From assembly GCF_001650495.1 (NCBI RefSeq), contig NZ_LWCS01000035.1:1-64000 (forward strand): a stretch of 64,000 nucleotides of DNA. The letters are read 5' to 3'. The DNA is from Mycolicibacterium iranicum. Its GTDB lineage: Bacteria; Actinomycetota; Actinomycetes; Mycobacteriales; Mycobacteriaceae. Positions 31,784 through 39,763 of the stretch are shown here, piece after piece (position 1 is the stretch's first letter; every line of letters starts with the position of its first letter). The notes below the pieces were generated by a model that had not been told where the DNA came from, made no database searches, and worked only from the letters and a program-made list of their open reading frames with translations. The position numbers and the translations under genes are program-made.

Positions 31784-33262
31784 ATGACTGTCGCAAGCAG
31801 CTGGATCGACGGTGCCCCGGTGAAGACCGGAGGACCCCTTCATCAGGTGATCAACCCGGCGACCGGGGACGCGGTCGTCGAGTACGCGCTGGCACAACCC
31901 GCCGATGTGGATGCGGCCGTGGCGTCGGCTCGCGCTGCTCTGGGTGGCTGGGCCGGGGCGACCCCGGCCGAGCGGTCGGCAGTGTTGGCCAAGCTCGCCA
32001 AGCTGGCCGACGAGGCGTCGTCGGCCCTGGTCGACGAGGAGGTCAGCCAGACCGGCAAGCCGGTGCGGCTGGCGACCGAGTTCGACGTGCCGGGCAGCGT
32101 CGACAACATCGATTTCTTCGCCGGTGCAGCGCGGCATCTGGAGGGTAAGGCGTCCGCGGAGTACTCCGGCGACCACACGTCGTCGATCCGTCGCGAGGCC
32201 GTCGGCGTCGTCGCGACCATCACGCCGTGGAACTATCCGCTGCAGATGGCGGTGTGGAAAGTCCTGCCGGCGCTGGCGGCGGGATGCTCGGTGGTGATCA
32301 AGCCGGCCGAGATCACGCCGCTGACGACGCTGACACTGGCGCGTCTCGCATCGGAGGCCGGACTGCCGGACGGGGTTTTCAACGTGGTGACAGGAGCCGG
32401 TGCGGACGTCGGGGCCGCGCTGGCCGGGCATGCCGATGTCGACATGGTGACATTCACCGGGTCGACGCCCGTGGGGCGTCGCGTCATGCTGGCGGCCGCG
32501 GCACACGGGCACCGGACGCAGCTGGAACTGGGTGGCAAGGCGCCGTTCGTCGTCTTCGACGATGCGGATCTGGATGCGGCGGTATACGGGGCCGTAGCGG
32601 GGTCGTTGATCAATACGGGGCAGGACTGCACGGCGGCGACGCGCGCGATCGTGGCCCGAGATCTGTACGACGACTTCGTCGCGGGGGTCGCAGAAGTGAT
32701 GTCGTCGATCGTCGTCGGGGATCCGGCGGATCCGGACACCGATCTGGGGCCGCTGATTTCGACGGCGCACCGGGAGAAGGTGGCAGGCATGGTGTCGCGC
32801 GCTCCCGGTGAGGGCGGCCGGATCGTCACCGGCGGCGAGGCGCCGGAGCGGCCGGGGTCGTTCTACCGGCCGACGTTGATCGCCGACGTGTCAGAGTCCT
32901 CGGAGGTGTGGCGCGACGAGATCTTCGGGCCGGTGCTGGCGGTGCGGTCGTTCACCGACGACGACGACGCGCTGCGGCAGGCGAACGACACCGCCTATGG
33001 GCTGGCGGCGTCGGCGTGGACACGGGATGTCTATCGCGCACAACGGGCTTCACGCGAGATTCACGCCGGCTGTGTGTGGATCAACGACCACATCCCGATC
33101 ATCTCGGAGATGCCGCATGGCGGGTTCGGCGCCTCGGGCTTCGGCAAGGACATGAGCCAGTACTCGCTCGAGGAGTACCTGTCCATCAAGCACGTGATGA
33201 GCGACATCACCGGTGTGGCCGACAAGGCTTGGCACCGAACGATTTTCACCAAGCGGCGCTAG
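31784..33262 (+). CDS. Aldehyde dehydrogenase, gamma-aminobutyraldehyde type (PatD-like)
   Basis: This 492-residue NAD-dependent aldehyde dehydrogenase has the catalytic Glu in LELGGKAP and the nucleophilic Cys in NTGQDCTAATR, a replacement of the usual GQxC motif that is characteristic of aminobutyraldehyde dehydrogenases. The C-terminal INDHIPIISEMPHGGFGASG and GKDMSQYSLEEY also match PatD. It would oxidise 4-aminobutanal (from putrescine) to GABA. ATG at 31784, divergent from the Lrp/aminotransferase pair. It ends just before a perfect 20-bp-arm palindrome. Confidence 0.92.
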   Translation: MTVASSWIDGAPVKTGGPLHQVINPATGDAVVEYALAQPADVDAAVASARAALGGWAGATPAERSAVLAKLAKLADEASSALVDEEVSQTGKPVRLATEFDVPGSVDNIDFFAGAARHLEGKASAEYSGDHTSSIRREAVGVVATITPWNYPLQMAVWKVLPALAAGCSVVIKPAEITPLTTLTLARLASEAGLPDGVFNVVTGAGADVGAALAGHADVDMVTFTGSTPVGRRVMLAAAAHGHRTQLELGGKAPFVVFDDADLDAAVYGAVAGSLINTGQDCTAATRAIVARDLYDDFVAGVAEVMSSIVVGDPADPDTDLGPLISTAHREKVAGMVSRAPGEGGRIVTGGEAPERPGSFYRPTLIADVSESSEVWRDEIFGPVLAVRSFTDDDDALRQANDTAYGLAASAWTRDVYRAQRASREIHAGCVWINDHIPIISEMPHGGFGASGFGKDMSQYSLEEYLSIKHVMSDITGVADKAWHRTIFTKRR

Positions 33263-33266
33263 CCCC

Positions 33267-33330
33267 CCGCGAAATATCATTCCGGGTTGTGGTTGAGCCT
33301 GGAATCGCAGCCCGGAATGATATTTCGCGG
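33267..33330. repeat. Long intergenic palindrome, related family, copy 3
   Basis: Perfect 20-bp arms, CCGCGAAATATCATTCCGGG and CCCGGAATGATATTTCGCGG, surround a 24-nt loop. It sits between convergent dehydrogenase and universal stress protein genes. The arm GGAATGATATTTCG is like GGAATGCAGTTTCGG of the copy at 29671. Bidirectional terminator activity is plausible, but there is no T run. Confidence 0.75.
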
Positions 33331-33356
33331 CGAGCGACGCCCTGCCCCGCGAACAG

Positions 33357-34223
33357 CTATTCCTCGGCGTCGCGTGGCACCACGATCACCGGCACGTCGA
33401 CGCCGGCGAGGATGCGCGACGCCGTCGAACCCAGGAAAATCCGGCGCGGCGCGGCGAACCGTGACGAACCCACCACAAGCAGGTCGCCGTCGTCCCATTT
33501 CAGCTTCTTGAGCGCCGACTCCAGCGTCATGCCGTCGGCGACCAGCGACTCGATCTCCGGGGCATCGGGCAGCGCGCGGGCGGCGACGGCAAGGTTCTCC
33601 TCGGCGGCGGCGCGCTGCAACGCCCGCACCTCCTTGGCGCTGCCCGCTTCGGCGAGGTTCTCGGCCGACACCAGCGACAGCATCCGGACCCGGAGACCCG
33701 CAGCGCTGGCGAGCGTGATCGTGAACGGCAGCGGGTTGTCGTCACCGGGCCGTGTGGGCACCGCCGCCGTCACCGCGTGGATTCTTTCGTCCGGGTCCTC
33801 GGCGTAGCCGCGCGGGGCCAGCGCCACCGGGATGGACGAGATGTGCAGGAGCGCTCCGGTGACCGGGCCGATGGTGTGCCTGCCGAAGAACCCGTCGCGC
33901 GCGCCGCCGACCACGATCAGGTCGGAGGACTTGCTTTCGGCGAACTCGACGAGCTGCTGGGCGAATGACTCTCCGACGATGACTTCGGATCCGGCAGTCA
34001 CGCCGTCAGCCTGAAGGGAGGCAACGGCTTTGGCCACCCACTGCTCGCCTCGCACGACCAGCATCCGCTGGTACTCCGCGCGGCCGGGATGACCGTCGGG
34101 GAGTTCTTCGCGAACCACGATCACGACGTCCACTGTCGCGTCGAAGGTCCTGGCAAGCGCACTTGCGAGCGCGATACCGTCGTCTCCGGTCGGTGTGGCG
34201 AGATAGCCGACTGTCAAATGCAT
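33357..34223 (-). CDS. Tandem-domain universal stress protein
   Basis: The 288 residues form two Usp domains. The first ends with the nucleotide-binding pattern VVGGARDGFFGRHTIGPVTG, the second with VVGSSRFAAPRRIFLGSTAS, both close to the G-2X-G-9X-G(S/T) ATP-binding signature. Mycobacterial tandem Usps respond to hypoxia, nitric oxide or dormancy signals and bind ATP. ATG at 34223, 15 nt after the APC permease stop on the same strand, so probably an operon in which the Usp may modulate the permease. This pairing of APC permease with Usp recurs in bacteria. Confidence 0.92.
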   Translation of the reverse strand: MHLTVGYLATPTGDDGIALASALARTFDATVDVVIVVREELPDGHPGRAEYQRMLVVRGEQWVAKAVASLQADGVTAGSEVIVGESFAQQLVEFAESKSSDLIVVGGARDGFFGRHTIGPVTGALLHISSIPVALAPRGYAEDPDERIHAVTAAVPTRPGDDNPLPFTITLASAAGLRVRMLSLVSAENLAEAGSAKEVRALQRAAAEENLAVAARALPDAPEIESLVADGMTLESALKKLKWDDGDLLVVGSSRFAAPRRIFLGSTASRILAGVDVPVIVVPRDAEE

Positions 34224-34238
34224 TGCGGGACTCTCTCT

Positions 34239-35750
34239 TTAGAAGTTGTCCAGTACTTTGACCTCGGTCGACGCGTCGAGCGTCTCGCCGCGGAAGAACC
34301 GTTTGGTGCCGAAGGCGAAGCACGCCAGCATCAGCGGGATGCCCAGCACCAGCATGCCCACTCCGAGGACGAACACGCCGCCGATGGGGCCGAACGCGGT
34401 GTAGCCGTAGTCTGGCGAGAGCATGTCCTTGGCGCTGATCCCGAACGCGGTGGCCATGGCGATGCCGCCGAGCAGCGGGAAGACGCCGCGGAAGAACAGG
34501 TTTCGCACCGAGGTGAACAGCGTCCTGCGGAAGTACCAGACACACGCGAACGCGGTGATGCCGTAGTAGAACGCGACGGCCAGGCCCAGTGAGGCGACGG
34601 AATCGAGAAGCGCGTTCTCCGACAGCACCTTCAGAACGAGGTAGAAGAACAGCGCCGAGATGCCCATGACGATGGTGCCGAACGCGGGGGTCATGTAGCG
34701 CGGATGCACGCTGGCGAACCGCTTGGGGATCGCCTCGTAGACCGCCATCGACAGCATGCCGCGAGCGGTGGGCAGGATGGTCGTCTGCGTCGAGGACAGC
34801 GCCGACACCGACACGGTCAGCAGGAGTGCCGATGCGGCGATCTGCCCGGCGACGGGTTCCCCGAGCACGGTGAGCACGTCGTCGGTGTTGTTCGGGTTGT
34901 TCAGGCCGATGCCGACTTCGCTGAAACCGGCGAACGACTGCAGCGCGTAGGCCACCAGCACGTAGGTGCAGACCAGGATCAGCGTGGTGATGACCGCCGC
35001 GATGCCCGGGGTCTTTCCCGGATCCTTCGTTTCCTCGCCGACGGCCAGGCATGCGTCCCAGCCCCAATAGATGAAGATGCACAGGATGACTGCGGCGGCG
35101 ATCTGCGAGACGTCGAGGCCGCTGGGCCACAGCCACGACAGTTCGGGTGTGATGGCTTGGGCCCCGGCGCTGTCACTGAACACCCGAACCAGGGCGATCA
35201 CGCTGACAACGATGAGCACGCCGAACTGGATGACGATGAGGACGTTCTGAACGCGCTCGCTCACCACGATCCCGCGCGCGGACAGCAGTGTCATCGCGAT
35301 GATGAAGAAGCATCCCAGGCCGACGGTCGCCGGCACGCTCTCGGCGAGGGTGTCGAGCCCGAGGAATGCGTACAGGTAGATGGCGGCCACCTCGGCGACG
35401 TTGGCCAGCACGATGATCGCCGATACCGCCAGGCCCCAGCCGCCGATCCAGCCGATCCACGGCCCGAAAGCTTTGGTGCCCCAGGTGAAGGTCGTGCCGC
35501 AGTCGGGGGTGTCCTGAGACAGTTCCTTGTAGGCGAAGGCGACGAGCAGCATCGGGATGAAGGCCAGGACGAACATCGACGGCGCCTTCTCGCCCACTCC
35601 GAGCACGACATAGCCCAGGGTCGCGGCCAGGCTGTAGGCCGGCGCTACGGCCGCCAGGCCGATGACGACGTTGCCGACGAGGCCCAGGGCGCCTGCCTGC
35701 AACCCCTTGGCGCCGACAGCAGGGGTCGACGGATCCTCCGTGATAGCCAT
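34239..35750 (-). CDS. APC family amino acid/polyamine permease
   Basis: The 503-residue integral membrane protein has about 12-14 hydrophobic segments. APC signatures are present: GLVGNVVIGLAAVAPAYSLA near the N-terminus, PDCGTTFTWGTKAFG and YWGWDACLAVGEETKDPGKT. It is probably a proton-coupled importer of an amino acid or polyamine. ATG at 35750 is the first start of the core; upstream open sequence is chance. It is followed by the Usp gene. With the aminotransferase and dehydrogenase nearby it may bring in the amine they degrade. Confidence 0.9.
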   Translation of the reverse strand: MAITEDPSTPAVGAKGLQAGALGLVGNVVIGLAAVAPAYSLAATLGYVVLGVGEKAPSMFVLAFIPMLLVAFAYKELSQDTPDCGTTFTWGTKAFGPWIGWIGGWGLAVSAIIVLANVAEVAAIYLYAFLGLDTLAESVPATVGLGCFFIIAMTLLSARGIVVSERVQNVLIVIQFGVLIVVSVIALVRVFSDSAGAQAITPELSWLWPSGLDVSQIAAAVILCIFIYWGWDACLAVGEETKDPGKTPGIAAVITTLILVCTYVLVAYALQSFAGFSEVGIGLNNPNNTDDVLTVLGEPVAGQIAASALLLTVSVSALSSTQTTILPTARGMLSMAVYEAIPKRFASVHPRYMTPAFGTIVMGISALFFYLVLKVLSENALLDSVASLGLAVAFYYGITAFACVWYFRRTLFTSVRNLFFRGVFPLLGGIAMATAFGISAKDMLSPDYGYTAFGPIGGVFVLGVGMLVLGIPLMLACFAFGTKRFFRGETLDASTEVKVLDNF

Positions 35751-35873
35751 GGGCGAAATATACGGTTCCGGTAGTGCCTCTGCGTCTCGTACGCGGAAAT
35801 CGTTGCACGGAGGAAACTTGACGACGGATTTCGCGTCGGGGCAGCGTCGGATCGTCGGTTCTAGACTCAATTC

Positions 35874-36770
35874 ATGACCGCGACCGCGCGTGTCGGCGAG
35901 TTCGAGCAGATGCGACCGCATCTGTTGTCCGTCGCCTATCGACTCACGGGCACCGTCGCCGACGCTGAAGACATTGTTCAGGATGCGTGGCTGAGATGGG
36001 CGGCGAATCCGGGTACCGCGGTCAACGATTTGAAGGCGTGGTTGACGACGGTGGTGAGCCGGCTCGCGCTGGATCGTCTGCGGTCGGCGGCGCACCGCCG
36101 CGAGACCTATGTCGGCGAGTGGTTGCCTGAACCCGTCGTGACGGGCTTTGACAGAGATGACCCGTTGGCCGCGGTGGTGGCCGGTGAAGACGCACGCTTC
36201 GCAGCGATGGTGGTGCTGGAGAACCTGACGCCGGACCAGCGGGTCGCGTTCGTCTTGCATGACGGTTTCGCAGTGCCCTTTTCCGAGATCGCCGAGATTC
36301 TCGGGTCGACGCCGGAGTCGGCCCGTCAGCTGGCATCGCGGGCACGGCGGGCGGTGTCGTCGGCGCCGCCTCCTGCCCCTGAGCATGCCGAGGTCGTCGG
36401 CAGGCTGCTGGCGGCGATGGCTTCGGCGGATCTGGACGCCGTGGTGTCGCTGCTGCATCCCGACGTGACCTTCACCGGCGACTCCAATCGCAAGGCGCCG
36501 ACGGCGGCCCGTGTCATCCACGGGCGGGACAAGGTGGCCCGCTTCCTGCTGGGCCTCGCTGCCAAGTACGGGCCGGACCGCCTGCTGGGCAGCAGCGTGC
36601 CGGCGTTGGTCAACGGCGAACTGGGTGTCTATTCGCCGGGCGCCGGCGCTACCGACGACGCGCCGGCCATCATGCCGCGCATCCAGGCCCTCACGGTGCG
36701 TGACGGGACAGTGGTGGCGATCTACGACGTCGCCAACCCCGACAAGTTCACCGGCTCACCGTTGCGCTAA
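35874..36770 (+). CDS. ECF41-type RNA polymerase sigma factor (SigJ-like)
   Basis: This 298-residue sigma factor has sigma region 2 (MRPHLLSVAYRLTGTVADAE, IVQDAWLRW), the ECF41 linker motif WLPEP (residues 83-87), sigma region 4 (LTPDQRVAFVLHDGF through STPESARQLASRARR) and a C-terminal SnoaL-like domain ending NPDKF (288-292). These are hallmarks of group ECF41, where the fused C-terminal domain replaces an anti-sigma factor. A carboxymuconolactone-decarboxylase-type gene with an ECF41 promoter lies just downstream on the other strand, the standard genomic partner. ATG at 35874. The inducing signal is unknown. Confidence 0.94.
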   Translation: MTATARVGEFEQMRPHLLSVAYRLTGTVADAEDIVQDAWLRWAANPGTAVNDLKAWLTTVVSRLALDRLRSAAHRRETYVGEWLPEPVVTGFDRDDPLAAVVAGEDARFAAMVVLENLTPDQRVAFVLHDGFAVPFSEIAEILGSTPESARQLASRARRAVSSAPPPAPEHAEVVGRLLAAMASADLDAVVSLLHPDVTFTGDSNRKAPTAARVIHGRDKVARFLLGLAAKYGPDRLLGSSVPALVNGELGVYSPGAGATDDAPAIMPRIQALTVRDGTVVAIYDVANPDKFTGSPLR

Positions 36771-36784
36771 CACCCGGTGGGTGC

Positions 36785-36808
36785 CGGTGACGTGTCTGTC
36801 GGTCACCG
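36785..36808. terminator. Stem-loop between convergent ECF41 and decarboxylase genes
   Basis: CGGTGAC and GTCACCG pair over a 10-nt loop; a second small hairpin (CACCC...GGGTG) lies just 5' at 36771-36783. The region is the 55-bp gap between convergent genes, so a terminator role is reasonable though there is no strong T run. Confidence 0.5.
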
Positions 36809-36825
36809 TTCCGCGTGTCGAGGCC

Positions 36826-37401
36826 TCAGGTACTCCAGGGCACTCGGCAGGCGTCGCCCGAATTGAAGCCCTGCTCCGTGATCCCCAGAGCGGCATTCAT
36901 CCGGGCCCGCATGTTCTCCACGCCCACCTGATACGTCAGCTCCATCACGCCTTTGTCGCCGAAGCGGCGGCGCAGATCCTCGACCTGTTCGTCGGTGACG
37001 CTGTGCGGGTCCGTCGTCACCGCCGCCGCGTAGGCGATGGCGGCACGCTCGTCGTCGGAGAAGTTCGGCGACGTCGCATAGTCGTCAATGTCCTTGAGCC
37101 GGGCCAAGTCCAGGCCGTCCAGGCGCATCAGCATCGAGCCGAAGTCGACGCACCACGAGCAGCCGATCTGGCGGGCGACCCAGTAGACGGCCAGTTCGCG
37201 CACGCTGGGTGGCAACTCCGTGGACGCACGCTCCAGCATGCCCTCGTGCATCGCGCCGGCCATCATCAGGCCGGGATGATGGGCATAGATCGCGAACGGT
37301 TCCGGCACCTCGCCGAAACGGCGCTTGGCGTAACGCCACATCAGCCGGGTCATCAGTGATGCACGTTGCGGAGGCACAGGTTCGATGCGTGTTCTCGTCA
37401 T
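36826..37401 (-). CDS. Carboxymuconolactone decarboxylase/AhpD-like protein (COE partner of ECF41)
   Basis: This 191-residue helical protein of the carboxymuconolactone decarboxylase/AhpD family has the redox motif CSWCVDFGSMLM (CxxC near residues 80-83) and the preceding SVRELAVYWVARQIG. Family members are peroxidase-like or decarboxylases; the CxxC suggests a redox role. In ECF41 systems the sigma factor transcribes such a COE gene (carboxymuconolactone decarboxylase, oxidoreductase or epimerase), and this gene carries a matching promoter at 37410-37436. ATG at 37401 would give an almost leaderless message. Confidence 0.92.
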   Translation of the reverse strand: MTRTRIEPVPPQRASLMTRLMWRYAKRRFGEVPEPFAIYAHHPGLMMAGAMHEGMLERASTELPPSVRELAVYWVARQIGCSWCVDFGSMLMRLDGLDLARLKDIDDYATSPNFSDDERAAIAYAAAVTTDPHSVTDEQVEDLRRRFGDKGVMELTYQVGVENMRARMNAALGITEQGFNSGDACRVPWST

Positions 37402-37409
37402 ACCGATGA

Positions 37410-37436
37410 GACGGCGCAGCGCGGATGAATGTGACA
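37410..37436 (-). promoter_or_regulatory. ECF41-type promoter for the decarboxylase gene
   Basis: On the minus strand TGTCACA (37436-37430) is followed after 16 nt by CGTC (37413-37410). TGTCACA plus CGTC at about 16-17 nt is the known ECF41 consensus, and the element is 8 nt upstream of the ATG at 37401. The gene encoding an ECF41 sigma factor is next door. Confidence 0.82.
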
Positions 37437-37461
37437 GCGCGCGCGGCGCCGCCTGGCTTCG

Positions 37462-37806
37462 TCAGCGTTCGCGTACCGCGTGCACCGCCGACCGAGCGAC
37501 CCGGACAGCCGGGTGGCGCTTCACCGAGGCTTTGGTCACCCGATAGGCGATCCAGACGGCTCCCACGGCGAGGGCGGCGGCCCCGATGCCGAACGCCACG
37601 CCCTTGCCGTTGGCCTTGTCGACTCTGACGGCGAGGTCGTCGGCGGTGTTGCTGAGGGTCTGCTTGACGTCTTGCGCCTTGTCGGACGCGACGGCGACGA
37701 CCTCCTCGGCCTTGTCCGCGGCCGCATCCTTGGCCTGGTCAAAACCACCGGCCGCATCTTTGGCCACGTCATTCCGCTCTTCGCCACCGTTGGAAAGATC
37801 AGCCAT
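37462..37806 (-). CDS. Small helical stress-type membrane protein
   Basis: The 114-residue protein has a highly charged Ala/Lys/Asp/Glu-rich N-terminal half (AKDAAGGFDQAKDAAADKAE, apolipoprotein- or CsbD-like repeats). One hydrophobic span (VAFGIGAAALAVGAVWIAYR) follows, then a basic tail. It resembles short DUF883/YtxH-like proteins induced by envelope or stationary-phase stress. ATG at 37806 with an AAAGGAG ribosome site. A possible SigF-type promoter lies about 60 bp upstream. Exact function unknown. Confidence 0.8.
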   Translation of the reverse strand: MADLSNGGEERNDVAKDAAGGFDQAKDAAADKAEEVVAVASDKAQDVKQTLSNTADDLAVRVDKANGKGVAFGIGAAALAVGAVWIAYRVTKASVKRHPAVRVARSAVHAVRER

Positions 37807-37862
37807 CGTCGTGTCTCCTTTGCGCCGTCCCTGGCTTGCGGACAGATGTTTGTCGGTTGTAT

Positions 37863-37889
37863 GTACCGACGGGGCGAAGGGCCGAAACC
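37863..37889 (-). promoter_or_regulatory. Possible SigF-type promoter of the small stress protein
   Basis: On the minus strand GGTTT (37889-37885) is followed after 16 nt by CGGTAC (37868-37863). The mycobacterial SigF consensus is about GGTTT-N15-17-GGGTAT, so the -35 is perfect and the -10 has two mismatches. It would give a leader of about 50 nt. Confidence 0.35.
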
Positions 37890-38003
37890 GAATGTGGCGT
37901 AGCTGTGACCTGTCGCACGGCGGTACCCGTGCGTAACCCCGCAGATCGGTCCGATCGGCGCGCTCTGACACGTGAAACGTCCGCCGCGGGGTACGAAGGA
38001 GGC

Positions 38004-39170
38004 GTGGACGACGAATCGGGCACATCGCCCAGCCGCGGTGCGGTCTACGCTGACCATCTCCGGGCCACTGCCGTCGTGGCGGTGCAGTTCCTTGCCATCG
38101 CAGCGGCGCTGTGGGTGCTGGCCTGGGTGGTGGGCGAGACCTGGGTGATCCTGCTTCCGGTGGCGTTGGCGCTCATCGTGTGCACCGTGCTGTGGCCGCC
38201 GGTGCGCTGGCTGCGCAACAAGGGGGTGCCCCCGGCCGCGGCGGTCCTGCTCGCGCTTCTGGTGGCCATGGGCGTCATCGGCGGTGTGGTCGCCGCGATC
38301 GCTCCGGCGATCGTCGAGCAATCCACCGAATTGGCCGAACAGGCCACCGCGGGCGTCGTCGAGGTCAGGGACTGGCTGGGTGGACCGCCGCTGAACATCA
38401 GTGAGGCGCAACTCAATTCGGCTGTCGCCGCCATCACCGACCGGCTCAATTCCAGTAGCGCGCAGATCGCGTCGGGCGTGTTCACCGGGGTCGGCGCTGC
38501 GACGTCGGCACTGGTCACGTTCTTCACCGCCGTGGTGGTGACCTTCTTCCTGCTCAAGGACGGGCCCGGCTTCATTCCGTGGCTGCGGCGCGCCGTGGGG
38601 CATCCCGCGGCGCCGCATCTGGCCGCCGTTCTGGAGCGGATGTGGGCGACGCTGGGCGGTTTCATCCGCACGCAGGCACTGGTCAGTTTCGTCGACGCGG
38701 TACTCATCGGCATCGGGTTGGTCATCCTTGGCGTGCCGTTGGCCTATGCGCTGGCAGTCATCACGTTCATCGGCGGCTTCGTGCCGATCGTCGGTGCCTT
38801 TGTCGCCGGCGGTCTGGCCGTGCTGGTCGCTCTGGTCGCCAACGGTCCGGTGACGGCGCTGATCGTGCTGGGAATCATCCTGGCCGTGCAGCAGCTTGAG
38901 GGCAACGTGCTGCAGCCGTGGTTGCAGTCGAAGTCGATGAAATTGCACGCCGTGATCGTGCTGTTGGCCGTGACGCTGGGCGCGTCGGCCTTCGGCGTGA
39001 TCGGTGCGTTTCTGGCCGTCCCGGTCGCGGCGGCGTTGGCAGTCGTCGTCCGCTATTACGACGAGCAGGTCGGCCAACGGGCCGGAGAAAAAGAGGAGTC
39101 CCCGCCTGCCGACGACGACCCCGACCCCGACTCTGCAGGGGCCGCAGGCCAGCAGAAGCAGCGCGAGTGA
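38004..39170 (+). CDS. AI-2E family transporter (UPF0118)
   Basis: The 388-residue protein has eight or so membrane spans and the family signatures VTFFLLKDGPGFIPWLRR, VLIGIGLVILGVPLAYALAV, FIGGFVPIVGAFVAG and QQLEGNVLQPWLQSKSMKLH. The AI-2E (PerM/YdiK/TqsA-like) family includes exporters and Na+/H+ antiporters, and the substrate here is unknown. The C-terminal tail is acidic and disordered. GTG at 38004 after a strong GAAGGAGG site is chosen; the frame upstream to 37836 has no support. Divergent from the small stress protein. Confidence 0.92.
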   Translation: MDDESGTSPSRGAVYADHLRATAVVAVQFLAIAAALWVLAWVVGETWVILLPVALALIVCTVLWPPVRWLRNKGVPPAAAVLLALLVAMGVIGGVVAAIAPAIVEQSTELAEQATAGVVEVRDWLGGPPLNISEAQLNSAVAAITDRLNSSSAQIASGVFTGVGAATSALVTFFTAVVVTFFLLKDGPGFIPWLRRAVGHPAAPHLAAVLERMWATLGGFIRTQALVSFVDAVLIGIGLVILGVPLAYALAVITFIGGFVPIVGAFVAGGLAVLVALVANGPVTALIVLGIILAVQQLEGNVLQPWLQSKSMKLHAVIVLLAVTLGASAFGVIGAFLAVPVAAALAVVVRYYDEQVGQRAGEKEESPPADDDPDPDSAGAAGQQKQRE

Positions 39171-39174
39171 CGAC

Positions 39175-39678
39175 CTAGCCGCGGGAACGGTGGTAGTGCC
39201 TGCGGGCCTTCATCCGGTTGCCGCAGATCGCCATCGAACACCACCGGGCGGTGTTCGGCTTGCTCCTGTCGATCAGGAACAGCCGGCAATCGGTGTTCGC
39301 ACACGGACGTAACCGGCCGGGGCTGTGCACCCGCAGGCCGTCCCAGGCCAGTACGGCCCGCGCGGCGCCGCCCATGCCGTGCGGCTGCCATGTCACCCCG
39401 TCGTCACCGGCGGTCGGCGTCATGACCACGTCGGCCACGAACGGTTGGAGGGCGGCAGGCGACGCGTCCCCTCGGATCACCGCCTGCAGTGCAGCTCTGG
39501 CTTCCACCAACGCCGCCCACTCCTGGGTGCGCACAGGCACCTCGTGTGCGGCCAACCATTCGGCGGCGGCGGCGAGGTCGGGCAATGCGTCGGTGGGCAC
39601 GCCGTCGACGACCGGCGTGGTGTTGAGCAGATCGAGCAGAAATGCCTCGTCGGGCCCGGTCGTGACGCGAAGCTCCAT
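39175..39678 (-). CDS. CGNR zinc-finger transcriptional regulator
   Basis: This 167-residue protein has an N-terminal ABATE domain (about 15-110) and a C-terminal CGNR zinc finger: PCANTDCRLFLIDRS then WCSMAICGNRMKARRHYHR, with four Cys ligands. Such proteins are predicted stress-inducible regulators that bind a small ligand through the ABATE domain. ATG at 39678 with TGGAGG 6 nt upstream. It is divergent from the alpha/beta hydrolase gene, with a perfect 7-bp-arm inverted repeat in the gap, and so probably regulates it. Confidence 0.9.
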   Translation of the reverse strand: MELRVTTGPDEAFLLDLLNTTPVVDGVPTDALPDLAAAAEWLAAHEVPVRTQEWAALVEARAALQAVIRGDASPAALQPFVADVVMTPTAGDDGVTWQPHGMGGAARAVLAWDGLRVHSPGRLRPCANTDCRLFLIDRSKPNTARWCSMAICGNRMKARRHYHRSRG

Positions 39679-39728
39679 AACTAACCTCCAAAAGACTATT
39701 GACAGGTTACACAATGACGGGTTGACTG

Positions 39729-39755
39729 CCTATAACCATCAAAACTATTTATAGG
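39729..39755. promoter_or_regulatory. Inverted repeat between the CGNR regulator and hydrolase genes
   Basis: CCTATAA-N13-TTATAGG, perfect arms, ends 8 bp before the hydrolase GTG and overlaps its AGGAG ribosome site. A TTGACT (39722-39727) sits directly upstream of the left arm. It may be the CGNR operator or a hairpin in the hydrolase leader. Confidence 0.45.
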
Positions 39756-39763
39756 AGTTAGCC

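Noticed and set aside
37836..38003. Upstream extension of the AI-2E transporter
   Set aside because: The extension is Arg-rich with no membrane character, overlaps the divergent promoter region, and GTG 38004 has a strong GAAGGAGG site.
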